Shown here: piece by piece, positions 18,038 through 25,179 of the stretch
Position numbering within the stretch: the stretch's first letter is position 1
How the letters are laid out: every line of letters starts with the position of its first letter
Origin: an uncultured Armatimonadota bacterium
Lineage (GTDB): Bacteria; Armatimonadota; Fimbriimonadia; Fimbriimonadales; Fimbriimonadaceae
NCBI GenBank assembly: GCA_903927345.1
Contig: CAIYMO010000015.1
Span: 1 to 42,495 of the forward strand
DNA length: 42,495 bases
Direction: 5' to 3'
Made by a program: the position numbers and the translations under genes
Notes under the pieces: model-generated
Seen by the model: the letters and a program-made list of their open reading frames with translations, nothing else
What the model was told of the DNA's origin: nothing
The model's database searches: none

Positions 18038-18163
18038 CTCGTCATGCAGGCAAGTTATGCCGTGGTCAAAAAACCTTTGGGAATTCTCCTTCAGGCCCTG
18101 GATTCGAACCAGTGGGCTTGTGCCTTTAACCGATAAACCAAATGCTTCGGCCCGCACGACGAA
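18038..18163 (-). ncRNA. Y RNA 5 with T-arm-like effector
   Basis: 126 nt. The longest uninterrupted helix 1: TTCGTCGTGCGGGC (18163-18150) pairs along all 14 positions with 18051-18038. CGAAG, eight bases (CATTTGGT) and TTATC follow with standard spacing; the helix 2 return strand is weaker (ACCA core) and AACTT precedes the helix 1 return. The loop holds a canonical TΨC-type arm, CTGGTTCGAATCCAG (18112-18098), flanked by AGGC/GCCT and followed by a GGAGAATTCC hairpin. It is tRNA-mimic-like but lacks a convincing D-arm or anticodon arm. Confidence 0.83.
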
Positions 18164-18172
18164 CCTTGTTGA

Positions 18173-18313
18173 CTCCGGGCAAGTGCGAACTTGGGTTCGA
18201 CTGCCATGCTGCGTTCCACACGCCTCGAGTCTTACGACTCGGCCGGCCTTTCCGCCGAAGCACCTCTAAAGCAGCCGATTTGAGTGAGATAACCCAACCT
18301 CATCGGCCCGGAG
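18173..18313 (-). ncRNA. Y RNA 4
   Basis: 141 nt. Helix 1 is a perfect 8 bp: CTCCGGGC (18313-18306) with GCCCGGAG (18180-18173). CGATG, helix 2 strand AGGTTGGG and TTATC follow; the return strand CCCAAGTT pairs 7 of 8, then CGCACTT before helix 1, almost the UGCACUU of human Y1. The large loop has a long-range GCTGC/GCAGC pairing and a CGAGTC-GTAA-GACTCG hairpin (18241-18226). No clear tRNA arms were recognised. Confidence 0.85.
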
Positions 18314-18330
18314 AAGATGATTTTCAATGC

Positions 18331-18484
18331 TTAAGAGCGCAGACAAGGTGTCCAAGTAGACAAGATGCTCTACCAACTGAGCTACGTCCCGTCTGTGACT
18401 TCCCACAGTCGGGACGACTGGACTCGAACCAGCGACCCTCCGCTTAACAGGCGATAATCTACAAGAATCGGCCCACACTCTTAA
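18331..18484 (-). ncRNA. Y RNA 3 with circularly permuted tRNA-Asn-like module
   Basis: 154 nt. Helix 1 TTAAGAGTGTGGGC (18484-18471) pairs with 18344-18331 (14 pairs, several wobbles). CGATT, CTTGTAGA and TTATC follow. The loop then contains, in order, an anticodon-type arm TCGC-CTGTTAA-GCGG (loop 18450-18444, GTT at 18448-18446), a variable segment, a TΨC arm GCTGG-TTCGAGT-CCAGT (18433-18417), the 3' acceptor strand CGTCCCG (18416-18410), an 18-nt capping hairpin, the 5' acceptor strand CGGGACG (18391-18385), TA, and a D-arm GCTC-AGTTGGTA-GAGC (18382-18367). All arms of a tRNA are present but opened between D and anticodon arms and joined to the Ro60 stem. YrlA-type bacterial Y RNAs are known to mimic tRNA; an anticodon-like arm with an Asn loop is the odd part. 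Confidence 0.9.
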
Positions 18485-18494
18485 TGCATATGAA

Positions 18495-18561
18495 GCACAG
18501 GCTAGTCAGTTAGTCTGCCGCTGATCTTCCCAAAAGATAAGGCAAACCATCCGGCCCGTGC
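18495..18561 (-). ncRNA. Y RNA 2 (minimal)
   Basis: 67 nt. Helix 1 GCACGGGC (18561-18554) pairs with GCCTGTGC (18502-18495). CGGAT, helix 2 strand GGTTTGCC (return GGCAGACT, 8 pairs with wobbles) and TTATC follow, and the 3' junction AACTGACTAGCC resembles the CUUGACUAGCC end of human Y3. The loop is only a small ATCTT-TTGGG-AAGAT hairpin, so it is essentially a bare Ro60-binding site without an effector module. Confidence 0.87.
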
Positions 18562-18621
18562 AAATTGTAGTTGCGACAATCTAGCCGTCCCGAGAGACGG
18601 AGATGTCAGTTGAAATCGAAA

Positions 18622-18687
18622 CGCGGGCAAGTGGTTGACCTGAGTAGTTTCACGTAACAGGCGAGAACTCAAGCCATTCGGCCCGCG
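18622..18687 (-). ncRNA. Y RNA 1 (minimal)
   Basis: 66 nt. Helix 1 is a perfect 7 bp: CGCGGGC (18687-18681) with GCCCGCG (18628-18622). CGAAT, helix 2 strand GGCTTGAG (return CTCAGGTC, 8 pairs with wobbles) and TTCTC in place of TTATC follow; AACCACTT precedes the helix 1 return. The 23-nt loop shares TCGCCTGTTA with the anticodon-like arm of Y RNA 3, suggesting that Y1 and Y3 are related and that Y1 lost, or never gained, the tRNA module. Confidence 0.82.
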
Positions 18688-18728
18688 AAATTGAGTCTGG
18701 GAGAGAGAGCAAAGCGGCTCGTCTCACT

Positions 18729-18780
18729 ACGTCGAACAGTGTCTATGTTTCTGTGCCTCGGTCGAACCGAGGTTCGACGT
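18729..18780 (-). ncRNA. Structured leader element upstream of the Y RNAs
   Basis: A perfect 9-bp closing stem ACGTCGAAC (18780-18772) / GTTCGACGT (18737-18729) encloses a CTCGG-TTCGA-CCGAG hairpin (18771-18757) with a T-loop-like TTCGA. A CACCC/GGGTG hairpin lies just 5' of it. It lacks the GGGCCGA and TTATC Ro60 signature, so it is not counted as a Y RNA; it may be a leader or a processing signal. Confidence 0.5.
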
Positions 18781-18816
18781 TAGCACCCTTGTCTTGGGTG
18801 ATCCATGTACAGTCGA

Positions 18817-18848
18817 AGAGTAAACCAGCAGGGTAAATCAAAAGTCAA
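18817..18848 (-). promoter_or_regulatory. Candidate sigma70-type promoter of the Y RNA/Ro60 locus
   Basis: TTGACT (18848-18843) is followed after 18 bp by TTTACT (18824-18819), or after 20 bp by TACTCT. Transcription would start near 18811, upstream of the leader element, and run through all six Y RNAs into the Ro60 gene. No terminator with a T-run was seen between the elements. Confidence 0.5.
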
Positions 18849-18981
18849 GCACTTAACGGAAAAAATCACAAAAAGGGCCTCCATGCATGGTGTATGAAGG
18901 GCTACACCTAATGAGATAGGTTGCTTTTTAACCCTTTCAGTCACCACTAATGTCAGTCTAGAGAGCTACACGATGAGCACG
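18849..18981. other. Intergenic region between the response regulator and the Y-RNA locus
   Basis: No gene seen. It holds an ACCTA-ATGAGA-TAGGT hairpin (18904-18919) nested within AAGGG/CCCTT arms, with TGCTTTTT to its right on the plus strand, and a CCATGCATGG palindrome at 18881-18890. Either could be a weak end structure for the response-regulator transcript; neither is a convincing minus-strand terminator. Confidence 0.4.
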
Positions 18982-20259
18982 TCAAGCGGCCTTAGTCTCG
19001 CCCCGGCTTTCGTCCGCATAGAACTTCTCAATCGCACTTTCACGACTAATTGGTCGCGAATAGAAGTAACCCTGAGCAATCGTGTACTGATAGGACCGCA
19101 CGATCGATTCCTGCTCTTCGGTCTCGACTCCCTCCACCAGCGCCGTCTTACCCAGCTGCGAGAGCAGCCTGCCAAACGCCTGCAACATCAGTGCCGAGGA
19201 CTCGCACTCGGGAAGGCTCATGCAGAATGTTCGATCGAGCTTGACCGTATCAAACGGCACTTTCGAGAGGTTTGCAAGGCACGAGTGACCCGTTCCGAAA
19301 TCATCAAGGAGAACGTGGTAGCCCGCCGATTGAATCTCCCGGATGATCCCCACACAAGCTGAATCCGTCGCGATATCCCCGCTCTCAGTGATCTCAATCC
19401 CCAATGCCGCAACTGGGATACCGGCCTTGGCAGTCAGGTCGTCCAGAAGGTCGACCGTACCAGGGTCAAGTTGCTTCGGTGACACATTTACGGTGACAAG
19501 CGGGAAGCTCTTATCCTGCCAGCCCGGAAGTAGAACCTTAGCCATTTCGGCGGCCTCTGAAATGACGAAGGAGCCAAGGTCTTTGATCAGTCCGTAGCGC
19601 TCGGCGACATCGACAAACTGGTCAGGGTAAGCGACGGGCTTTCCGCAGATCTCCCATCGACAAAGAGTCTCAAAGCCGACCAGGATCCCCGTGTTGAGGT
19701 TGATCAGGGGTTGGAACACTGTCGAAAGCTTGTGTTGCTCAATCGCGATTCTCAAATCCCCCGCCATGTGTTTCTCGGTGCGAACTTGATCTGATTCGCG
19801 CGCCATCATCGAAGTGATGATCTGCAAGATCTCATCCGGCGAGAATGGCTTATTGAGGATCAGGAAGTTGGGCCGGTTCCCCAAAACTGCGCGCAACTCG
19901 GCAAAGCTATAGTCAGAGTAGGCCGAGCAGAGCACGATGAACTGGCTCGGGTCAACATTCCAAATCTCACGAATCGTACGGAGCCCGTCCCATCCTGGTG
20001 GCATTCGCATGTCGACGAAAACAACGTCGAACGCCTGAACCAATCGTTCTTTACAGAACAAGTTAAACCCTTCTTCACCCTGCGTAGCCGTAAACAGATC
20101 GCAGTTGAACGGCAGTTGGTCCGTCGTGACGTTTCCAAACAGGTCGCTTTCAAAGTCCTCTAAAACACTCGAGACGGCACTCCCTGATGTCGTCAAAATC
20201 TTTCGGTAATCGTTCAAGATTCCCGTGTTATCGTCGATCGCTAGAATTTTTGGGATCAT
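18982..20259 (-). CDS. Response regulator with EAL c-di-GMP phosphodiesterase output
   Basis: 425 residues. REC domain (about 1-155) with the acidic pair in AIDDN and phospho-acceptor Asp83 in FVDMRMP; about 30 extra residues between helix 1 and strand 2 push the Asp later than usual. The EAL domain (about 175-415) keeps the catalytic set: FETLCRWE (ETL for EAL), VNVSPKQL, LGIEITES, LLDDFGTGHS, VKLDR and LVEGVETEEQ, so it should hydrolyse c-di-GMP. The ATG at 20259 has an AGGAGG ribosome site inside the end of the kinase gene, 1 nt after the kinase stop; longer starts lie inside the kinase gene. It forms an operon and presumably a cognate pair with the kinase. Confidence 0.92.
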   Translation of the reverse strand: MIPKILAIDDNTGILNDYRKILTTSGSAVSSVLEDFESDLFGNVTTDQLPFNCDLFTATQGEEGFNLFCKERLVQAFDVVFVDMRMPPGWDGLRTIREIWNVDPSQFIVLCSAYSDYSFAELRAVLGNRPNFLILNKPFSPDEILQIITSMMARESDQVRTEKHMAGDLRIAIEQHKLSTVFQPLINLNTGILVGFETLCRWEICGKPVAYPDQFVDVAERYGLIKDLGSFVISEAAEMAKVLLPGWQDKSFPLVTVNVSPKQLDPGTVDLLDDLTAKAGIPVAALGIEITESGDIATDSACVGIIREIQSAGYHVLLDDFGTGHSCLANLSKVPFDTVKLDRTFCMSLPECESSALMLQAFGRLLSQLGKTALVEGVETEEQESIVRSYQYTIAQGYFYSRPISRESAIEKFYADESRGETKAA

Positions 20260-20260
20260 A

Positions 20261-22156
20261 TTATGCCGCCTCCTGATCAAGCGACCGTGTGTTGTCGGTA
20301 AGAATAAAACTCGCGCCGGTTCCAGGCCCCGCACTTTCCATGCGGATGCTCCATCCCATCTCTCGAAGGGTGTTTGCGCAATAATGAAGCCCGTATCCCG
20401 AGCCGTTGGGTTTCGTCGTAAATCCGTTGGCGAAGATCTTTGCCGCGTCGTGGTCCTCAATCCCCTCGCCATTGTCCTGGATCAACAGCGATACGCTGCC
20501 ATCGTTCATCTCCGTCATGTGAACCTTGATAAGCTTCGCCCCAGACTCTCGGCACTGCACAGCGTCTTTGGCATTGGTCAAAAGGTTAACAACCACCCGA
20601 ATAAACAACGGCGGAATGCAACTCGCCTTCACCTCAGGCTCTAGTGAGAGCTCGAGCTTGACTCCGTGATGCTGTAAAGACTTCTGAACGATTCGTGCTG
20701 ATTCCTCGACCAGTGGCGCAAGGAAGACCTCTTCAAGCTCCGTCGACTGGCTAGCAAACGAATGTTGCGCCTGAATGACCTCGCCCATGTGCGCGACGGA
20801 TGCCGAAAGGTCATTCAGTTCATCAAGCGATTTCTTATGATCGCTCACAAGACGGTCGCTCAATACTGCCAGGAAGGGAAGAAGCTTAGCGCCCTTCGGG
20901 TCCTCAGACGTATACCGATCAAGGCTCCCCTGGTTGGCCTGCAGCAAATCGAGGGACTCCTGAAGACGTGGAAGCTTCGAGTTCGACGCAATCGAGTGTA
21001 ACTGCCCAATGGCCACCTTGATCGAGTTAAAGACGTTACCTGCGTTATGCAGAACCTCCCGTGCAACCGAAGCCATTCCTGCTTCGTGAGAGGCTTTGAC
21101 CAGTGAAAGCTGGGCGATCTCCAGGCGGTCGAATGCGGTTTGGAAGAATTGACTGACGAGCCCAATCTCATCACTTCGCTGAATCAGCGTGTCCGAGAGA
21201 TTTCTGCTTTTGCCATCACCAATCTCACTCACTTGAGCCGACAGCAGGGCAAGCGGATTAGTAACCAGTAGCTTAATCAAAACCAACCCCAGTAGCGAGC
21301 TAAACAAACTGAAGCAGACCATGTAGCCAATCGATTGATTGACCGTATGAACTCCATCATGGAGAATCGTGGGCCGAGTACGACAAAAGATCCCGAATCG
21401 CGTTCGTCCATCGTCACCCGTTACATTCCGAATGCTGACAACCTCAGCATGTTCGGTTGGCGGTGCACAATACGCAAAAGAGCCTACAAGTCCAGGAGCA
21501 GGCAACGTTCCTAATTTGCGTTTGAGCGTTTCAATATTGTCAAGTGAGAAGTTAACGCCGATCGCCTTCGCCATTTCGGAGACTTTTTTGCGCGACAGAA
21601 ATCGGCCCATCACGATCATCCCCGCTGGCGGTTTTGCTTCAGAGCTGTCAAGCACGGGTCGGGCGTAAAGCACCATCGGGTCTCCCTCTACGGTCCGGAT
21701 ATCCCATGCCCCTCCGGTACGAGGCTGAACGCTTGAGGAGTCAGGATAGGCAAACTTAACTGGGTCAAATCCAGGATCCGTACGATGAACTACTCCATTG
21801 AGATCTCGCCAAGCAGCATGACTCAGCTCCTTGGAATTCTTAACAATCCAGATCAGGTCCACGTGGGCCGTGTCGAACATCGCATTCGACAGGTTGACTC
21901 GCTTGTATGACGGATCCGACCGCAAAACGTAGTTATACGTGTCATCCCAACTCCCCCAATCCTGCGTCTGTCGTCCCAGTGAACTGACTTCCGTCAAGAT
22001 TGATTGATAGGCTCGATCCGTATTCTGCTGAGCTGCAGAGTATTGGAGATTTTCAAAGCTCTTGAGCATCATCGGGCGTTGAAACAGGACAAAGACGCCA
22101 AGAACTACAGATGTAATCCCCAAGATTCCCAGCCCAACTTTACTTCCGAGTTTCAT
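20261..22156 (-). CDS. CHASE4 sensor histidine kinase
   Basis: 631 residues. Membrane helix (about 7-25), periplasmic CHASE4 sensor (about 40-260, with QDWGSWDDTYNYV), second helix (about 275-298) and HAMP linker. The phospho-acceptor region reads AREVLHNAGNVFNS, the HN-type DHp box seen in kinases with LHNVGN motifs. HATPase_c: N box NLLTNAKDAV, G1 DNGEGIE, and FTTKPNGSGYGLHYC. It autophosphorylates on His in response to an unknown periplasmic signal and phosphorylates the adjacent EAL regulator. An AAGAGGAG ribosome site lies very close (3 nt) to the ATG. The 143 bp between the pnp terminator and this start include TATGAT near 22200, but no clear -35. Confidence 0.93.
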   Translation of the reverse strand: MKLGSKVGLGILGITSVVLGVFVLFQRPMMLKSFENLQYSAAQQNTDRAYQSILTEVSSLGRQTQDWGSWDDTYNYVLRSDPSYKRVNLSNAMFDTAHVDLIWIVKNSKELSHAAWRDLNGVVHRTDPGFDPVKFAYPDSSSVQPRTGGAWDIRTVEGDPMVLYARPVLDSSEAKPPAGMIVMGRFLSRKKVSEMAKAIGVNFSLDNIETLKRKLGTLPAPGLVGSFAYCAPPTEHAEVVSIRNVTGDDGRTRFGIFCRTRPTILHDGVHTVNQSIGYMVCFSLFSSLLGLVLIKLLVTNPLALLSAQVSEIGDGKSRNLSDTLIQRSDEIGLVSQFFQTAFDRLEIAQLSLVKASHEAGMASVAREVLHNAGNVFNSIKVAIGQLHSIASNSKLPRLQESLDLLQANQGSLDRYTSEDPKGAKLLPFLAVLSDRLVSDHKKSLDELNDLSASVAHMGEVIQAQHSFASQSTELEEVFLAPLVEESARIVQKSLQHHGVKLELSLEPEVKASCIPPLFIRVVVNLLTNAKDAVQCRESGAKLIKVHMTEMNDGSVSLLIQDNGEGIEDHDAAKIFANGFTTKPNGSGYGLHYCANTLREMGWSIRMESAGPGTGASFILTDNTRSLDQEAA

Positions 22157-22299
22157 TGCTCCTCTTCAGTAAAGTTGGTAAATCAAGGGCAAATCATAAC
22201 GGAGTCTGTCCCAATTTGCTATGAATAGTTTTCTCGGACTGATTTGTGAAGGTACGAGTGCAATAAATTGGGTTGATCTGATTGCAGATCGCCGATCGA

Positions 22300-22336
22300 T
22301 AAAAAAATCGCTCCAATCCAAAGGATCAGAGCGATT
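22300..22336 (-). terminator. Terminator of rpsO-pnp
   Basis: On the minus strand AATCGCTCTGATCC, loop TTT, GGATTGGAGCGATT (14 pairs with wobbles) is followed by a run of T. It begins 22 bp after the pnp stop. Confidence 0.93.
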
Positions 22337-22358
22337 GACTCGGTTCTAAGCGAAAAAA

Positions 22359-24689
22359 CTACTGTCGCTTTCGAAACTTTGGCTCGTCGCCGCCTGAAGC
22401 AGGTCGCTCAGCTCGATCTGGGCGAGGTCCGTCTCGTCGAGGTCCTCGATCTCCGCCTCGGTCGCCACCGCGATCTCGGCCGCCAAATCCGCCGCCTCGT
22501 CCGCCACGGTCACTACCACGTCCGCCTGGGCGTCCGCCACCGCCGCCACCCTGTGATGGAGGAGGGGTTCCGTTTTCGTTACCTTCCAAGGTCGGGAGGT
22601 CTTGCTTAACGCCGATCGCGGTCAAGTTGAGTCGTCCCTGATCGTCAAGCTCGTGGGTCTTCACATTGAGCGTGTCGCCCATGTTAACCACGTCTTCGAT
22701 TCGGTTGATCTCCTTGAGGGTGATCTGCTCCTTAGGAACGAATCCTTGCTTTCCGCTTGCAAGCTCGACAAGTACGCCGCGACCCATGATTCGGGTAACG
22801 ACGCCAGTCGTCTCGACACCCATTTCGATGTCGCCAACTGCATCCTTAACCATCTGCATGGCCTTGTTAGCAGCTTCTGCACCGGTCGAACCGATGAGAA
22901 CTCGACCGTCTTGCTGAACGTCAACGGTTGCACCTGACTCTGCACAGATCTTCTTGATGGTCGCGCCACCAGGTCCGATGAGCGCGCCAATCTTTTCAGG
23001 ATTGATCTGCATCGTAACGACCTGAGGAGCAGTCTCAGCAACTCGCGAACGAGGAGCGTCGATCTCAGCTTCCATGATGTCAAGAATCTGGAGTCGAGCG
23101 GTGAGCGCTTGGTTCAGAGCTCGTGCAAGAACTTCGTCAGGAATACCGTCGAGCTTGGTGTCAAGCTGAAGGGCGGTGATTCCAGCGCGGGTTCCAGCGA
23201 CCTTAAAGTCCATGTCTCCGCAGAAGTCTTCCATTCCGATGATGTCGGTGAGAACCTTGTACTCCTTACCGTCAGACATCAGACCCATCGCGATTCCTGC
23301 AACAGGAGCCTTGATCTGGATACCGGCATCCATAAGAGCCAGGGTAGAACCGCAGACCGAAGCCATCGAGGTCGAACCGTTTGACTCAAGAACCTCAGAG
23401 GTGAGGAGCATGGTGTAAGGGAACTGAGGGTCGCTGAGCGGGAGAACTGGGATCAGTGCTCGCTCTGCAAGTGCGCCGTGGCCAACTTCTCGTCGTCCTC
23501 GACCTCGGTTCGGGCGGCATTCGCCAACCGAATAGGCAGGGAAGTTGTAGAAGTGCATGTATCGCTTAGCATCGACTTCTTCGAGTCCGTCCATGGTTTG
23601 GGCGTCTCCAGGAAGGCCGAGAGTAGCGATGGTCATGACCTGGGTCTGACCGCGGGTGAAGAGACCTGAACCGTGAACGCGTGGAAGAATTCCGGCGGTG
23701 GCTTCGATGTTTCGAAGCTCGTCGAGCTTTCGTCCGTCTGGTCGCTTGTCCTTAGTAATGATGAGGTCGCGAACGACACACTTCACAACGGTATCAGCCG
23801 CTTCAGGAAGCTGACCGAGAATTGCAGGCTGGTCGGCATACTCAGGCTTGAGCTTCTCAACGATGTCCTTGATCAGGTCGTTAAGAGCGGACTCTCGAAC
23901 GGCCTTGTCAGCCGAACCGAGAAGAGCCTTTTCGATGTCCTTGCCAAACTTCTTGCTGATCGCCTTCTTCAGGTCCTCATCAATCGTGAACAAGCTGACT
24001 TCTCGGATCTTCGTTCCGACGGTCTTCTTAAACTCTTCAAACTTGAGAGCGATTTCGCGAATGGCGTTGTGAGCGAACTTCAGAGCTGCGGCCATGTCGG
24101 CTTCGCTAACTTCGTTTGCGCCCGACTCAACCATCGAGATAGCATCCTTGTGTCCAGCAACGATAAGGTCAAGGTCAGAAGCCTTGATCTGGTCGTTGGT
24201 TGGGAAGAGGATCAACTCGCCATCGATTCGTCCAACTCGGACACAAGCGATTGGAGCCTTGAACGGAATGTTCGAGACTGCAAGAGCTGCTCCGGCGGCA
24301 CAAACTGCGAGAACGTCGGGAGGGCAATCCTGCTCAACCGAGAATGGCATCGCCATGACTTGAACGTCGTTGCGAAGTCCCTTCGGGAAGAGTGGTCGGA
24401 TTGGTCGGTCCATCAGTCGTGAGACGAGGATCGCCTTTTCGGATGGTCGTCCACCGGACTTAATGAATCCGCCAGGAATCTTTCCGACGGCATACTTGCG
24501 CTCTTCATAGTCGCAAGTGAGAGGCAGGAAGTCGATTCCTGCTTTGGGGTTTTCGGACATCGTTGCGACGCCCAGGACGATCGTCTCGCCCATTCCAAGG
24601 AGAACTGCGCCGCCGGCTTGCTTAGCCACGCGACCTGTTTCGAGGTAGAACTCCTTTCCGCCTACCTCGAATTCGAGTGTGTGTATCAT
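22359..24689 (-). CDS. pnp: Polynucleotide phosphorylase (PNPase) with RGG-rich tail
   Basis: 776 residues. Phosphorolytic 3'-5' exoribonuclease. Two RNase PH domains (about 1-210 and 310-545; KAILVSRLMDRPIRPLFP, FTRGQTQVMTI, DFKVAGTRAGITALQLD), a KH domain (about 555-615; INPEKIGALIGPGGATIKKI) and an S1 domain (about 625-695). The last about 70 residues are a low-complexity Gly/Arg/Asp/Pro tail with repeated RGG and RGGD units, longer than in the model enzymes. GGAG lies 5 nt before the ATG, and a CCGTTAATCTTAACGG palindrome overlaps the rpsO stop and the edge of this ribosome site. In the Deinococcus RYPER complex, Y RNA docks Ro60 onto the KH/S1 end of PNPase, so the closeness of the Ro60/Y locus on the same strand may be functional. 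Confidence 0.97.
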   Translation of the reverse strand: MIHTLEFEVGGKEFYLETGRVAKQAGGAVLLGMGETIVLGVATMSENPKAGIDFLPLTCDYEERKYAVGKIPGGFIKSGGRPSEKAILVSRLMDRPIRPLFPKGLRNDVQVMAMPFSVEQDCPPDVLAVCAAGAALAVSNIPFKAPIACVRVGRIDGELILFPTNDQIKASDLDLIVAGHKDAISMVESGANEVSEADMAAALKFAHNAIREIALKFEEFKKTVGTKIREVSLFTIDEDLKKAISKKFGKDIEKALLGSADKAVRESALNDLIKDIVEKLKPEYADQPAILGQLPEAADTVVKCVVRDLIITKDKRPDGRKLDELRNIEATAGILPRVHGSGLFTRGQTQVMTIATLGLPGDAQTMDGLEEVDAKRYMHFYNFPAYSVGECRPNRGRGRREVGHGALAERALIPVLPLSDPQFPYTMLLTSEVLESNGSTSMASVCGSTLALMDAGIQIKAPVAGIAMGLMSDGKEYKVLTDIIGMEDFCGDMDFKVAGTRAGITALQLDTKLDGIPDEVLARALNQALTARLQILDIMEAEIDAPRSRVAETAPQVVTMQINPEKIGALIGPGGATIKKICAESGATVDVQQDGRVLIGSTGAEAANKAMQMVKDAVGDIEMGVETTGVVTRIMGRGVLVELASGKQGFVPKEQITLKEINRIEDVVNMGDTLNVKTHELDDQGRLNLTAIGVKQDLPTLEGNENGTPPPSQGGGGGGRPGGRGSDRGGRGGGFGGRDRGGDRGGDRGPRRDGPRPDRAERPASGGDEPKFRKRQ

Positions 24690-24705
24690 TTATGCTCCGT
24701 TAAGA

Positions 24706-24987
24706 TTAACGGGGCTTAACTTCACGAATGCCGAGTTTCTTGATAAGAGCACGGTAGCCCACAACATCCTTATTGCGGAGGTAAGCCTCGAGGCGTCGTC
24801 GCTTACCAACCAACACGAGGAGACCACGTCGACCGTGGTTGTCTTTCTTGTGGGTTCGAAGGTGATCGGTAATCTGCTGGATTCGAGCCTGCATGATTGC
24901 GATCTGGACTTCTGCCGAACCGGTATCTCCCGGTTTGGTGGCGTTATCGGCGATGACTTGTGCTTTCTTATCTGGACTCAGGGGCAT
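24706..24987 (-). CDS. rpsO: 30S ribosomal protein S15
   Basis: 93 residues. Binds 16S rRNA early in 30S assembly. Diagnostic blocks are [47 protein letters not shown] and Y[10 protein letters not shown]. It sits 16 bp upstream of pnp in the classic rpsO-pnp order. About 190 bp upstream hold no gene and may carry its promoter and an autoregulatory leader; TTGACT and TACAAT hexamers are present but not paired at standard spacing. Confidence 0.97.
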   Translation of the reverse strand: MPLSPDKKAQVIADNATKPGDTGSAEVQIAIMQARIQQITDHLRTHKKDNHGRRGLLVLVGKRRRLEAYLRNKDVVGYRALIKKLGIREVKPR

Positions 24988-25179
24988 GGTTATTCTTAAG
25001 CTCCGTAGTTAAATCGAGATCGAGAGTATTTCGTCCACCGCTCAGTTCAGGCTCCCTACGTCACTTGGAATTCGGGGGGCTGAAGTCAACGGTTTACGCG
25101 CAACCATCGATTCGACGGTTCATTGTACCTGAGTTTTGGCTCACTGTGGGGTACAAACCTGTCTCGACGGAATCAATAG

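Noticed and set aside
17884-18045. N-terminal extension of the Ro60 reading frame by 54 residues
   Set aside because: It runs through Y RNA 6 and the end of Y RNA 5, while a strong ribosome site precedes ATG 17883.
18033-18478. Short open frames on both strands over the Y RNA array
   Set aside because: Composition follows RNA structure, there are no ribosome sites and they overlap the ncRNAs.
18038-18484. Canonical tRNA genes (T-arms and a D-arm are visible)
   Set aside because: No element has acceptor, D, anticodon and T arms in normal order with a free acceptor end; the arms are embedded in Y-RNA stems, in permuted order in one case.
17919-18687. CRISPR array or direct-repeat array
   Set aside because: The recurring GGGCCGA units are structured, unequal in spacing (66-154 nt elements) and have no constant repeat/spacer pattern; no cas genes are present.
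23673-24422. Plus-strand frame of 249 codons antisense to pnp
   Set aside because: It is the shadow of a highly conserved gene with biased codon use; no start signals or family features.
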